DNA of 64,000 bases from Pholiota molesta (GCA_014925825.1 JACGCK010000010.1:620001-684000); one strand, 5' to 3'. Counted from the stretch's first letter, positions 22,601 through 35,007 are shown. Notes: generated by a model from the sequence alone, not told the origin. Numbers and translations: made by a program.

Positions 22601-23976
22601 GTCGTGTTTTGATTTGCGCCCTGCACAGAAAAAAATCGTTCCAACAGGCTACACCCCAAGAGGAAAAAGAGCGACGCACCATTTTGGGACCACTTCCCAC
22701 GAGATTAAGCGCCCGCAGTGCACTTGCATCCAACTTCATGTATTGCGAAAGATCGTGGGTACGTATCGTGTACATGCCGTGGTTAGTAGGATCGTTGAGG
22801 AGAGAAAGATAGAGAAGCAGAGCGGAGAGCGCCGCGGAAGCGGTGGTGAGCGAGAGTTGCGCTATAGGTATGCAATTAGTTGAATGTATGCGGTGACGCA
22901 CGAATTTGGGACGCACGAATGGTGGCATTAGCATCGGCAGACGATGAAGATGCTGCTGGGTCCTTCAAAAGTCGAGGGAGATCGGAAGCGAGGTTCTTGA
23001 CAGTAAATTCGCCTGGAAGACTTTGTCAATGGCGATATGTCTTGGCATGAGATAAACCTACTTGGTTTGCGTTCAGTGACGACAACCCCACAACGATCCA
23101 AGACTGCTTTTAATTTATTCAAGTCGATGTCGCGGTCGGTCGTTCCGCTCGCAGTACCCGTTGGAATGATAGCTTCTTTTACAGACAACTGGATGATGAG
23201 AGACTGCAGCAAGTCTTCAGATGTGCGCATATAGTCGACGAGTCTTTAGACATACCTCGAGGTTTGAAAACAAGTCGTTGTCAATAAATTCCGACATCCC
23301 GAGCTCCCTGCTGGCTGTATCCGCGAAAGCGGCGCCTATGGATCTCAGCCTCGCCTGTGACGAAAGAGGATCGATTGGTGCTGAAGCTAACTTGATGGCC
23401 ATAACAATAGGCGCAGAGACGAAGTCGGAGTTGTCGAAAAGAAGGTCTTCGACAGCTTGCAAGTTTCCAGGGGATGCCTACGCAGTTCAACCAACCGTTG
23501 GAGCAGAACGCTATGGCGAACAAACACAAGAGTATCGTACCTCTTTCTCGAGACGAAACTTGGTGACTTTCTTTCCTTGACCCGGCTCCGGAGCCCATAT
23601 CTCGATACGCAACTGCTTGGTGGTCAGTGCATCCCTCAACAGCGCATGCGCCACGGAGGTTTTCAGAGACACGCTGGCCAGCCCCGCAGCACGGCCGCCA
23701 ACGCCGAGGTATTTGAGGACGGAGTTCGTATGGTAGACATGCTGTGCAACGAAGGTGGCGTCGGGGCCATAGGCAGCGTAGTAGGTGTCGCCTGCGCCGG
23801 TGCGCGAAAACAGGCGCAGAGTGCCGGAACTGGGGGACTTTGCGGGGAGCTTGTGGAAGAAAGTGATGAAGCCGGGGTCCGTGGTATCTAGAAAGGGCAT
23901 AAGACAACATGTTGGTGAGGATGGGATGGAAAAGACCTGTGGCGTCTTGTTCTGCGTCTCGTTCCTTTCCGTACAT
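19697..23976 (-). CDS. MSH2: DNA mismatch repair protein MSH2
   Basis: This is a nuclear MutS homologue that pairs with MSH6 or MSH3 to recognise mismatches and small loops. The start is placed at the ATG at 23,976: a 40-nt first exon ([13 protein letters not shown]) splices over an intron at 23,888-23,936 into [18 protein letters not shown], matching the MSH2 N-terminus (mismatch-binding domain I). The connector and lever regions follow in many short exons. The ATPase domain has Walker [13 protein letters not shown] (about 20,885-20,920) and Walker B/signature [18 protein letters not shown], split by an intron near 20,540. Then come [10 protein letters not shown] and the helix-turn-helix. 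The C-terminus, after [14 protein letters not shown], splices into an acidic tail ending WLQSIITTF. Total length is about 950 residues, normal for fungi. It shares a 126-bp divergent promoter with the F-box-like gene. Confidence 0.95.
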
Positions 23977-24102
23977 GGCTGCAATGTTAAAGAGCTCTCC
24001 ACATTTGAAATTAGCATCATTATGGTGTGACCCATGCCATGTGATGTGACCACACGTGTATTTCATTTTCCTCCGACTCTTTTTAGCTTTTTAATTACAG
24101 CG
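23977..24102. promoter_or_regulatory. Compact divergent promoter, MSH2 / F-box-like gene
   Basis: Only 126 bp separate the two start codons, so both promoters and both 5' leaders must fit in this stretch. It contains CCATGCCATGTGATGTG and CCACACGTG (an E-box-like CACGTG at about 24,052). No clear TATA box is seen. Confidence 0.6.
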
Positions 24103-25315
24103 ATGGCCACCCGAGTCGTTCCCCCAGAAATATGCGGCCTCATCTGCCAAAACGTCCAACGATGCGACCTGCACAGTCTCTGCGCCGTATCGCGCGCCTT
24201 CCGCGGAGAGGCCGAGCGCCTCCTCTACACTTCCGTCAAGCTACACCGCAAACGCAAGTTTCGCTCCTTCTGCCTCGCCGCCATCCGCCGGCCCCATCTC
24301 GTCCAGCGTCTGCACACCCTCGTAATGCTGATGCCGCCCCAGCTGGACCTTGACGCCGACGAGCTCGAGCGCATATCGAAGATGCTGCATCTCGCGACGA
24401 ACCTCCGCCACCTGCATGTCCTCGGCGAGCGTCCACCGCAGCTACAGCCCACGAACGACGAGGCGGTGCAGGTCTGGATCATTAACGGACACAAATTCAA
24501 GTTGAAGACCTTCGTGAACTCGTATTTCCAGCAACACTTGTTGATATATTTCCTGCACACCCAGCCGACCATCGAAACCCTAGTAATGGACTGCGGGGAT
24601 ATAACTCAAAAACGCCTCGAAACGGCAATACCCGACCTAAAGAACCTAAAGCGCCTCAGTTGCTCTACTGACTCTATGAAGGAGCTAAGTGAATTGCATA
24701 GGTTCCCAAACAACCTCGAGTGGCTGCAGCTGCACTGGGCCAGATTATCAGAGTCGGAGGAACTAACGATGCTTACTCAGCTGAAGGCGCAACTTGGCCG
24801 CAAGGGCACGCTGAGGATGCTGAGCATACAGCGGTATGAGGGTCGTCCCGGGGGGCTGCAGATGTCGATCTTCCTTTTTGGACTTGCGATTCATTTACCT
24901 CACATCCGCTGTCTGCGCGTGATGGACTATAGTCTTGAAGTATGTACCTTTTCCTTTCGCCTTGCGCCAGACACTCCATGTTCATCCAATTTTCCAGGAC
25001 GAAGAACAGCACGACCCCTTTGTTACCCCAGCCCTTCACCTGCCTTTCACCCAACTCGAAACGCTGGTTCTCCGCCCCACAATGCTTCGCCCTGTTGACA
25101 ACAACCTGCCCAAGGTCAGCGCTTACACCGACTTTCGAACCCCCAAAGGACGTCGCAAAGTGGCTACAACAACTATGATTATGCTGCCGACATTGAAACG
25201 ACTGATTCTCATTATCGAAGACACCATAATCGAATATAGGAGAACACCCGATGGTATTCATGTCACATGCAGTCTCCTGTCTACCGAGCCATCGGACCTA
25301 GATATCCTACTATAA
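24103..25315 (+). CDS. F-box-like / leucine-rich-repeat-type protein
   Basis: Two exons (24,103-24,939 and 24,998-25,315) around a 58-nt intron encode 403-404 codons minus stop, about 384 residues. The N-terminus PPEICGLICQNVQRCDLHSL, then a SRAFRGEAERLLYTSV segment, is the usual layout of short basidiomycete F-box proteins: F-box helices followed by a fixed LYxxV strand. The rest is a series of leucine-rich segments (LHTLVMLMP, LRHLHVLGE, LKNLKRLSC, LEWLQLHW, IRCLRVMDY, LETLVLRP, LKRLILII) that fit irregular LRRs. Such proteins are thought to recruit targets to SCF ubiquitin ligases. An upstream in-frame ATG at 24,034 overlaps the MSH2 promoter and is less likely as start. Confidence 0.8.
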
Positions 25316-25344
25316 ACAGGGCAGACGACCTCGAGCTGAGGTTC

Positions 25345-25605
25345 AGATGTCGTCGTCGATGAATCCTAATATCCCCCCGAAATACCCGTCATCGAACGAC
25401 ACACCTCCTTGCCCTCTGTTCTATCTCACTACGCCGCCCTCCACACAGCGGCCGAGCGCCCCGTCTATTCCTCCGTAAACCTAAGCATAAGCAACACAAC
25501 CAGATCAGCATACTTCTGCCCCGCCGTTTACCGCCGGCCCTACCTTGCATCACAAACGCTCGCGATCAGAGTCACCAAGAAAGGCTCGCCCCGCTGAGCC
25601 CGCTC
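25345..25605 (+). pseudogene. Decayed fragment similar to the F-box-like gene
   Basis: This stretch repeats, in broken form, the N-terminal layout of the gene just upstream: NIPPKYPSSND matches VVPPEICGL by position, and ALHTAAERPVYSSVNL and FCPAVYRRPYLAS match RGEAERLLYTSVKL and FCLAAIRRPHLVQ. The frame changes before 25,409 and stops at 25,597, and no LRR part follows. It looks like a tandem partial copy that has decayed. Confidence 0.6.
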
Positions 25606-26997
25606 GCAAATCATGATTATCATCCCCGGAAAAAAGCCGCGCCGCCTCCCGCCGTTCAGAAAGCCAAAATGACCTTGGTGTGCCGGCAAAGGCTTTATCG
25701 ACCGAATCCCCCTGCAGTTCCGTCTTCCAATGGTTCCTCGTTTCCGTTCTGTGATCGTGAGACGCACCCTCCCAGAGCCGCGCATGCAGATTCAGGGCCT
25801 AACTTACCGTTTACATATGAGGTTACTTCGATACGCAGCAGCACTGCTAAATACCTAGATCAATCACGGCCTCAAATGGCCGTAATGGGCAACCATGCTG
25901 TTCCTGCGTCACGTCCAGAAAGTTAGGAGAACTCCGATTGAGGCGGGCTTGAGGCGGGCGTTTACAGGCGTTCACAGGGAACTGAGCGTGCAACAGATCC
26001 AGCTTACTGTGTCCCGTTATTTGTGCATGTAGGTCCAGGTTCTGCTTGCGGCGCCTGCCACCTGTCAACGGTTAACCGGTTATATTTCACATCCCCTCGG
26101 AGCTGAATGATTGGGCGCTTAATGTATAAAAATCTGAGTTGCATGCTGCATAGCATTATAAGCATGAACAAGACTTGAACAAGTCCTACTTACTACAGTG
26201 CTGTGTTCATTCTTACGTGAAACAACTATCGTAGTGCTCGCGTCGTACCCATCAGAAACTACGCCTTTTGCTCTCATAGCGGCCTCGCATATCCGAACCT
26301 CTTCCTTCCACAAAATATCTTCCCTGAATCTCATATCTTCAATTGGCCACTCTTTGGATATTACTATGGGCGATGGAAACTCGGTTGGTTTATTTTCTTT
26401 GATATGAGTCAATTGTGAAGGAATGCCGCAACGCGCGTCTGCTCTTCAGCCGTTGCAAGTCCGTCGCTATAGAAGTATCGTTTCCCTGAAGCTTGCATTT
26501 TAAGTTGCCGACTCCTTAGAGTGTTCCAATGCATTGAGTGAATTTATTCGCTCTGATAAAAAAAAAATTGCATTGTGCAGAAAGGCATCTTCCCTCCAAC
26601 CAAGTGTCAGCTAATATACATTCTTTGCGGACTATATTGTGGTCACTGAAGAGAAAGATAAACATAGCAGAAAATACACCAGTGAGCGGATCATCGATAC
26701 TTTCTCCGATACTTTCGCATCTTTTCGCATCGAACACATCCGCAGGACCGCAATCACGGAAAACATCTTGGCAGCCATGGAGCTTGTCGGAAGAATTAAG
26801 CTCATCTATCTATGTACTTTTGATCAACACATCATTGCACCAGCGCTTCCTTGATTTCATTCCATACCGAGTCACCATCGCGTCCCCGCTTCATGGTTTT
26901 TCTTATAAGAGACATGGGCTGATTGTAATTCTACCGACATACAAGCCCCTAAAAGAACCCCCCGCTCTTAGCACACACTCTCTTTAAAAACCGCATT
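25606..26997. other. Intergenic DNA, no recognised gene
   Basis: Open frames here are short and lack motifs or splice support. An A-run (AAAAAAAAA at about 26,560) lies inside. The final 100 bp form the promoter and leader of the six-hairpin glycosidase, with no clear TATA box (TTATAAGAGA at about 26,905 is possible). Confidence 0.4.
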
Positions 26998-28334
26998 ATG
27001 TTGCGCGCCGGTCAAAATATGCCGCTTCGAACGTTCGTTGTTCTCTCCGCCTTAATCTCCCAGGCCCTGTCCACATCGTCTTCATCCTCTGAGGCGATTC
27101 CATTTTCACCTGGCTTCGACATCGAAAGCGTCGTATCCATCGCCGTCGCCCTCCCATCGCACACCTGGGAGTTTGGCACCGCGTCCGAGGCTCTGCTCGA
27201 GCTTTACGACGCGCCTCACGCGGTCTTCGGCGACTCTCCTTTCCCAGTGCCCACTATCCAGCCCGCAGACTCCCCCTCGCTTACTTATGCGCAAAAGACA
27301 ATGGTGCTCGGCAGTAACGGATTGAACAACGGAAACGGCGCCGTCGGCGATCCCGCAAGCCAAGGTGTTTTCGCTCTGTTGCTGGGACAGACCAACGCGA
27401 CATACGCCCAAGCCGCCGACGCAGAGATAGCGTACGTCCTAAATGACGCGCCAAGGTGGTGGAACGGTGCTATCTCGCATCGAGCCCAGTATGCCGAGCT
27501 CTGGTACGTGCGCTTATATGATCAATGGGCGCTTATTTGCTGACATGTGTGCGCGACTTCCTTTCTAGGGCCGACTTCATCTACATGGCACCCCCATTCC
27601 TGGCCTACTATGGCGTAGCCACAAATAACGCCACGATTCTCAAAACCGCTGCGGACCAGTGCGTCTTGTACCAACAAGCCCTGGTCGCAAACACCACCGC
27701 CACTGATCCTACTCCGCCAACAACCCATCCTGTAAATGCGTCGGGTCTGTGGACACACATCTTGGGCCCCGTCAGCGACGACCCCGGCATCTGGTCGACT
27801 GGCAATGCATGGGCTGCCGCAGGCACGATGCGTGTTCTAGCGACGCTGATAAAAGCACCGCGATCTCTTTTCAGCGACCAAGGCCCAGCAACGCAAGCCT
27901 GGAGATTGGAGGCCATAATCGACCTCACCGATATAGTCCGCTCCATTCTCGACGGCGCCATTAATGCGTCGCCAGACCAGGGCTTCTTGCGCAACTACAT
28001 GGATGATCAAACGTGGTTCGGCGAGATCTCAGGGAGCTCCATGCTGGCTAGCGTCGCCTATCGACTCGCAACTATGTCATGCAAATCACCATTCCTTCAG
28101 CTGTCGTCAGGTGATGTTCAAAAATACATCGCGTTCGCCGAGGGAGTCCGCACGACTCTTGGGGACGGCCAACATATAATCAATGGAACGGTAACACCCG
28201 CTGTGAATCCCCTTGGATGGGGTGATCGGAATCCGTATACAAAAGGCAGTCCTGAAGGGAACAATTTTGTTGTCCTGCTCTATGCCGCATGGCGGGATTG
28301 TGTACAAGCCAACGTGCCAGGTTGCCAAGTCTAG
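26998..28334 (+). CDS. Secreted six-hairpin glycosidase (GH88/GH105-like)
   Basis: Two exons (26,998-27,503 and 27,569-28,334) around a 65-nt intron encode about 423 residues. The N-terminus has a signal peptide-like stretch (LRTFVVLSALISQALS) and then a Ser-rich linker. The body matches the alpha6/alpha6 barrel of unsaturated-uronyl and rhamnogalacturonyl hydrolases: WWNGAISHRAQYAELWADFI carries the Asp equivalent to the GH105 catalytic acid, and WSTGNAWAAAGTMRV fits the second conserved block. Several N-x-T/S sites support secretion. A role in pectin side-chain or rhamnogalacturonan breakdown is inferred. An in-frame ATG at 27,019 is a possible alternative start. Family placement is more certain than substrate. 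Confidence 0.82.
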
Positions 28335-29904
28335 ATCCATGGTTCTTCTTACGTTGTTTAATCGAAATATTATTTGGGTCTTGGGATGATATAAAGCGGG
28401 ATAAGATTAGGTTCAAATTAGCTATGAAAAAACCTATCAGTGCGTGGTGATTGGAAACGGAGAGAATGTTGAATGTCTTGGATCCATTCCAAACGTGATC
28501 AGTTATTTAAGTTTTCTATTCATTCACAGCATGTTGGCCAGATATTTATCTATCTCATCTAGTACTATCCTAATCCAGGAGCTTGAAACAATTTCGGTAG
28601 AAAGTGTATTCCTCCACAACCATTGGCCCTCCATCCCTTAAACTTCGCCAGCACATGTGGCTTTTTGTCTTCTACTCGAATATAAAGTTTCTTGTGGAGA
28701 GGTCAAGCACAGTGAACAGCGGAGCATTCCCGGTGGTAAAAAGTCGACGACATCGCGAGATTGAAAGCCTTGTCACTGAAAGTCACATCAACATTTTCGT
28801 ATTCCGAGCCCCGGCACGTCTCGACGTGCTGGCGTCATTGCCGCAGTTGTTTTGCCATTGGGCCGGAGCTACAAAATTATCACGTCCACATCACGTCTGT
28901 CACTCTTCGCAAAGACAAAAGAGCTTTTTTCAATCTAACATTTGAACGAACACATCCTTGAGTCCAGGGTTTTGCATAGCGAATGGCTTGCTATGTAGGA
29001 AGGTTGTCCCAAAATCCCGAGGGTGAATGAGCAGCCCGATCTACATAGATCTGGGACAACATTTGGTTACATTGCCTCTCTGAGTGTAATGGAAATGTCT
29101 TTTCACCATCCACTGCTTGCTGTACTCCGATTCTCTCCAATCTTTCTTTATATTCATTGATGTATAATATGTATGTATCATCATGCAAAACCTGAGAATG
29201 AGATACTGGAAACTGACGGAGGAAAAGGAAGATTTCAAACTCCTGTGACTTTTCAAACTCCTGGATTAGGATAGTAACTATATGATTTACCTGTCCACTC
29301 AGAAACATACATAGTACGGGCTCTGTCGGGGCACTCAATGTTTTACGGATCTGGCTGGGCGCCTATTTGCAGCCTCATGCAGAAACGTTTGTAGGCGCCG
29401 ATCCTTCCTCATTGAATAGACGAGATATTTGATTGCCATATGCAACCAGCGGCCATGTCGCGCTGCTGCCAGTGATTCAGAGGAATCCCTGCCGGCCGTA
29501 CATTTCTAATCTATATTTTTGTGCACTACGCAAAGCATCACCCTCGTTCACAGAATTGCTACACAGGGGTTGACCAGCTGAGTAGCTCAATCATAGCTGT
29601 CCCCGCTACTTCACCGTTTATACGGTCATGGTCTTTAGGCAAATCGCATTGGTGAAGTGCGTTGCCTGGACTGATGGTCGGCTCCGAGCCTTCAAGGCGG
29701 GACGTTCGTTTTCTCACCGAAGGGTGTTTACATCGGAGCCATTCGAGAATCGAGAGCCGTGACCTTGACAAGCCTTTCGTCTCACAAAGACACCATGTAA
29801 TACTAGCGGTCTAAATGTTTAAGCTGCATCATAGACACCATCGGCTCTTGTAAACTCTCCATTAACTGAAAGACGGGGTTATTTTGATAGGAAGGGAATA
29901 TGAG
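28335..29904. other. Intergenic DNA, no recognised gene
   Basis: Open frames of up to 115 codons occur (for example minus strand 28,991-29,338) but have no recognisable domain and no splice pattern. Nothing firm can be assigned. Confidence 0.4.
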
Positions 29905-32900
29905 CATAATACCTCCTCGAGGTGGGAAGTGCTGCCCTGGACAAGGAAACACTTCAGAGCCTCTGCATGCGTCCTTATCACATCTTTGTCTTCGCTTGAT
30001 AGAAGCACCTGTGCTTTATTCAGAGCAATCGCAGTCAAGAGGATCGCGGCGCAGTCTGAGTGCAAGCATCATGAGAGTTGTTTCTAAATCATCAGTTCCT
30101 CAGAGATGTAATTACTTTTATCATATTGCGCCCCTGAGGATGGGCATTTTTTCTGTAAATGACATCAATATCTGGTCGTATTTTCAACCCCCTGAGGAAT
30201 ATTGCGGTGAAGTGAATTGCACAATGTGAGGGCGGCGAAATAGCTTGCAAGGCGGTGCATTCATTGGCTGTGAAATACAACGCGTCCGTGAGATACGTAT
30301 TTACCTACTAACCAATCGGTTATTCATATATCGTAACTTCATCTCTTCCCAAGGCTGAGAACATTTTCCGCGTCAACACTATTTCGACATCCTAATGCAG
30401 AGAATACTTGGCCTAAACGTTTATCAGTACCGCCGAATAAGAGGCAAAGGCAGAAAAGAAGCCAGGCACGTACTCGCAAATCTCTTCCTTTCCACTGTAT
30501 ATAAGGCACGGATAGCAAAAACAAGCCAGTAACGATACTGTGGGCAGGAAGCAAGAATTAGATCGCGTATTCAATAATGAAAATTATTTATGGATGACTC
30601 ACGCTGCCTCGACGCCAAAAGTCTGAATAGCTCCATGCTTGCGGGCCCAAGGAACTTGGAAATAGGACACGGAAAAACCTATCAATGCGATTAATAATGG
30701 TGTTTCTCTGGAAAGAAATAAGCACACATACCACCAAGTGTACGGAAAATGTTGACTAGGGCACTGATCTCTCCCTATGCACAATAATGCATTTTAGAAA
30801 TCACGCAGACCTTGCGTTCACATGGATACTTGCCTTATGTTTTGGGAACGAGTCGTTAAGGTATGCATAGACAGCGACAGTGTTAATCATGACAGCAAAC
30901 TCCGCGATTCCCCATCCCATAATCAGTGCGCCTGTGCTAAGATGTTTTTCAAATGAAGCCCCAAGTGTAACGAATCCGCAGATGTACAGCGGAACGGCGA
31001 TGTAGCATGCCCTGCAAGTCGTTATTGGAGAAGATCAAACTTAAACGGAAGGATAGTTCTCACCACAGGCGACTTTCAGCCTCGAAGACTCCTTTATTTC
31101 TGCGGATGCTAACCCTCATAATCCAATCGTTCGTGTATCGACCAACGACCTCCCCAATCAGAACGGAAACCTATCTCGAATATGAAGGCAGATTTTCCGT
31201 TGCTTATAGCGGAGGGACTCACAATAGGTGTACCATATCCTCCAGCAATGCCAGATTGGCTAAATCCAAATCCAAAAGGTCGGGGTGATCCCAAGAAGAC
31301 CGCATTAGTAACCTTAATACCGGAGAAAACAGACGCCGTAATTAAGTATATGAAGATGTTCATTTGGGGAGTGAGGTACTTACGTTGATACCAATGCTAA
31401 ATCCAAAGACCATCGCCTATGAATGGAAATGAGAACACGAAGCCAAGATAACAAAGTTAGATACTGACCTCGAATACGAGGATGAGGATCAAATGGGGTC
31501 TCCACACGAGGTTCAATGGCGCCAAAATAGCCTGGGTCCAGGACATGCGGTACTTCTGCATCTTCACGCCAGTAATTCCGATGAGGGTTTCAATTCGGTA
31601 GCGAAGACCGGTAGTTGTAGGCTCTGGAATTGGCTTGACGGTACGATCATACATGCTAAACAGCATCATCAGAAAAACGAGTAGAACGTCAGAACATACA
31701 ATACTTACGTTTCTTCCATGAAGAAGATGATAAGGGTGAGAACTATTGCAGAATATATCGCACCGATGCCATATGCCCAACGCCAGGTGGTATGGGCTAC
31801 CAAGAAACCAAATGCGAATGGAGACAAGAATGGGGATATGATAAAGCCCATAGTCCAAACATTGAGCTTTCAGGAAGAGAAGAGATTAATCATTTCAATT
31901 CTTGGTATCGAAAGTGATATAAATGTACCTTCCGCGCCTGCAAATGGAAGGGAAAGATATCTGTGACGATATATAAACCCTAGAAAGCATCACGAATGAA
32001 ATTAATGAAAGCTGATCCAATGGAAGTTGCAATAGCGTAAGCATACCGTGACCTGCGGAGCAGTCCTAAACCATAAAGTCAATAAGTTATGGGATGGATA
32101 TGTCATGAAATTTACCCAAAGAACGAGCATAAACATCGCATGACTGGAAGAATCAGATTAACACCGTTATATAAGAGATATAATTCATGCAAGTACACAA
32201 GCAGTTACATACCCGTGAATGTCCTTAGATTAGGCGCGAAAGTGCATCCTACAAGAAAGGCAAGGGCGAGAAGCTATACAAATGACGAATTAACGTCGTA
32301 TCCTGGATGAACACTAATTCACAAATTCAAGAGAACTTACTTGAGTCCAAAACAGGACAGGAAGCCGCCCGAGCCTCCGAATCAGTATCACCGCAAAAAT
32401 GCCACCCCACCCTAATAATAAATCGCTCCAATCAGGTTCCCACAAAAATAGGCATCGACGATGTAAAACTATTCACCCAAGAGAAAGATACTCCAACTGT
32501 AACGATTCATTGTCAGTACAAGTGCATTTACAGCGTGAGAACCCCGTTGAGAAACTGGGCTTACTTTTGGGTGTTGTCGTTGATCACGCCGGTGGTAGTG
32601 TTGAACTGTCTTGCCAGTGCAAAAACGGAGGCGATACCTGGGATTCAATGCGGCCTGTGATCAAGTCTAGGACGGTGCATGACCAAAAGTGCCTACATAC
32701 CAATACCCGAATCGAAGTCAGGCACGATGGCCGCGAGTGTGATGATGAACAGCTGAAGATTCTTTCGTCGGTCAGACCAGTTCTGAGGGTCTAAGGCGGA
32801 GTCGGTTGGCTGAGGCCAAAGGACCTTGGTGCCGTCGGATGTCAACTTCAGCTTGGCGGCGACTGTCTCCCCAAGTTCGATCTTCGCCTCTCTGAAAACC

Positions 32901-33140
32901 AAAATATTCATTAGTAAAATACTCTGAACATAAGAGAGGCGCCAGAACGTACTCAGGGTCTACGATCAGGCGACCCGCGTTGACTTCATGGTATGAGTAG
33001 AGGTCGATCTCGGTTGAGGTCTGGCTGCTAGACTCGACGTCCGTTTTTTCGTTGACCTTCTCTGCGGACATAGCGTGCGCGTGAAAGAAAAGAAGAAAAG
33101 TGGCTGTAGATTCAAACCAAGTTGGAGTTGATATATACAT
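29905..33140 (-). repeat. Left arm of inverted segmental duplication (MFS copy 1)
   Basis: The minus strand of this arm is homologous to the plus strand of 39,430-42,605. The match covers the proximal promoter (CATGTATATATCAAC versus CATGTATTTATTGAC), all exons and introns, and several hundred bp of 3' flank, where CTTCCTTGTCCAGGGC is shared (about 29,940 and 42,575). Flanking divergence is higher than in exons. Confidence 0.85.
30392..33071 (-). CDS. Major facilitator superfamily transporter, copy 1
   Basis: This is a plasma-membrane-type MFS permease of the fungal group that starts with a cytosolic YSYHEVNAGRLIVDPE tail followed by LDPQNWSDRRKN before the first helix. Start ATG at 33,071 (MSAEKVNEKTD). 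Around a dozen short exons follow, with helices such as LFIITLAAIVPDFDSGIG, the RRLGRLPVLFWTQ-type loop (motif A region) and VTNAVFLG. The protein ends GRDLR spliced to AKYSLH and a stop at 30,392. Exon-intron phases agree with copy 2 throughout the parts compared, and I found no disabling change. Substrate is unknown; relatives include organic-acid, drug and sugar-type permeases. It diverges from ribosomal protein S8 across 932 bp. Confidence 0.88.
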
Positions 33141-34003
33141 GGGGTATTCTTAAACCATGCGTTTTCCACACGAGTGCGATCATAGTAATAGAAGCTTTCT
33201 AACAGTTGATCACTTTAGTGTTACTATTATCACAAATGAACGTTAGTTGCGGTGGAAAGGTGGGAATGCATAACCAAACCTATATCGTCTTTCCCGGTTA
33301 AAAATAAGTATTTCCAACTCACAGCCTAATTCAATGTCGATTGATGTATTTGACAAAAAGTCCTCTATCTGGTCCGAGAAGGAGATCTGAGTAACAACTT
33401 CACCGATGGCGGTGACTTCTTACATTGGCAATTTGCAAATTTGCAAAGACTGGACGATGCTTGGGTCATAAGTAGGAAGAGTTGCAGCGACGATAAAATT
33501 CGCCAATCATAGAGGTTCGAAATGGTAAGGTTGTTGAAATGAAGTTATGCAGTGGATAGAGTTGGATTGCCGGGTCCCACCCAAAATCAGGTGGCTGCTT
33601 GGCGGCTGCTCTACCTTGGTTCCACCCTAACAATGGCCTTTTGAGAAATCAGTCTGTGATATAAAACATCAGAGCTAAGAGAAGGTTTGGATCAAGTTTA
33701 GACAGGCAAGTAGTTCAGGAAAGCAGCGATGCAGCGTCAACTTTCAATATTTCAATATTCAAGTAATACTTCGTGGTAAGAGGTTAAAGAGAGAGAGAGA
33801 TATTACTAATTAGGAAGAATCGTCAACACCCTCGAAAACAAACAAAGGAAAACAACCGCCTGCGAAAAGTCGGGACATGCTGCCACCAACTCAACCGTCC
33901 TCCCCGTCTCCCTCGTAAGTCACAGTCCTCTTTTCCTCCTTAACGACCTCACCCACTCCCCGGCCCACTATAAAACATAGGCTTCGCATCCCCAAAAAGC
34001 ACC
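33072..34003. promoter_or_regulatory. Divergent intergenic region, MFS copy 1 / mitochondrial S8
   Basis: No coding sequence is seen. TATATATC at about 33,130 is a possible TATA element for MFS copy 1. A purine run GAGAGAGAGA lies at about 33,790. CCCACTATAAAACATAG at about 33,965 contains a TATA-like CTATAAAA just upstream of the S8 start codon. Confidence 0.45.
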
Positions 34004-34465
34004 ATGCTACCCCACGACCTCTGCTCAAAAGTCCAAAACGCCTTCCGCGCCCGGCACGCGCTGCTCGCCGTCAACCACAACACCCAAAACCTCGGCATCC
34101 TCTCCATCCTCATGCGCGCCGGGTTCATCTCCTCCCTCACCCGCGGCACGCTCGCAGGCCCCGACCCCACCGCATTCACCACGGCGAAGGAGAGCGAGCG
34201 CCGCATCTGGGCCAACCTCAAGTACCGCGACGACCAGCCCGTGCTGAGCCGCATGGAGCTCATCAGCAAGCCCAGCCGGCGGGTGTACATGATGCCGAGC
34301 GAGATCCGGCTGCTGTGCTCGGGGAGGAGGAGCGGGCAGGTGAAGCCGCTGGGGATGGGCGAGGTCGCGATGGTGAAGACGGAGGTCAAGGAGCATCAGT
34401 GGCTGGAGGCGAGGGAGGCGCTGCAGATGAAACTGGGTGGAGAAGTGGTGTGTCGGGCGCAGTAG
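34004..34465 (+). CDS. MRPS8: Mitochondrial small-subunit ribosomal protein S8 (uS8m)
   Basis: This single-exon gene encodes 153 residues, the normal length of fungal mitochondrial uS8. Start ATG at 34,004 (CACCATGC context). Diagnostic segments are LCSKVQNAFRARHALLAVNH, ILMRAGFISSLTRGTLAGPD, RIWANLKYRDDQPVL and, at the C-terminus, KEHQWLEAREALQMKLGGEV. It binds the central domain of mitochondrial small-subunit rRNA. Third codon positions are strongly GC-rich compared with neighbours. It is transcribed away from MFS copy 1 and toward the MATE gene. Confidence 0.93.
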   Translation: MLPHDLCSKVQNAFRARHALLAVNHNTQNLGILSILMRAGFISSLTRGTLAGPDPTAFTTAKESERRIWANLKYRDDQPVLSRMELISKPSRRVYMMPSEIRLLCSGRRSGQVKPLGMGEVAMVKTEVKEHQWLEAREALQMKLGGEVVCRAQ

Positions 34466-35007
34466 ATGCGGTTTTGCTATTACATTTCTGGTGCGTCGTT
34501 GTTTTGTGGTTGTTTTGCTGGTTCACTAATGACTGAGGCGCGCTTACAGATTTTTTATTTAATGCGACTAATATGACGATCATGGATTCTAATACCACCC
34601 ATATGCCCTGTTCTGTTTTCTGGTTGAAAAGCGTGGGACCCTCTGCTGGCCTCGCGCTTCCGAGGAGATTCTCTGCCGCAAAGCCGCAATATATTGTCCA
34701 AAACTTCTTCGACACATCCTCTGAAATTGTTAAATCACACGGAGCACTGTATAAAGAGACAGTAATCGAAAGCAGAACTGTCATAGCCAGAAATAAACAA
34801 AAGGAAGCCAGGAAGAATAGCTCTATGAATATGAAGCACGGTCGTGAAAATGCTCGACTGCGTGCTCGTGAAGTCTCCAGGTTCCAAAAACAAACAGGGT
34901 GCGTCCCCAAATCATAAATAAATAATTGGTATAATCACCATCATAAATCATCCATCTAAATCCACCCAACCCAAAACGGTGTCCCATCACGCCCATCCCA
35001 TGCTTAA
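34466..35007. other. Intergenic region between convergent S8 and MATE genes
   Basis: No gene is recognised. This 542-bp stretch must hold both 3' ends. Open frames on both strands (for example 34,573-34,917) lack motifs. AATAAATAAT near 34,915 could serve in 3' processing. Confidence 0.4.

Noticed and set aside
23281..24066. 261-codon minus-strand open frame as a separate gene
   Set aside because: It is an alternative frame across MSH2 exons and introns; the MSH2 reading explains the region.
29862..30229. A possible small gene downstream of MFS copy 1 (minus strand)
   Set aside because: The region is duplicated downstream of MFS copy 2, but the reading frame is broken there, so coding is not supported.
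33949..34396. Minus-strand open frames opposite the S8 gene
   Set aside because: They are GC-rich antisense shadows of the conserved S8 reading frame.
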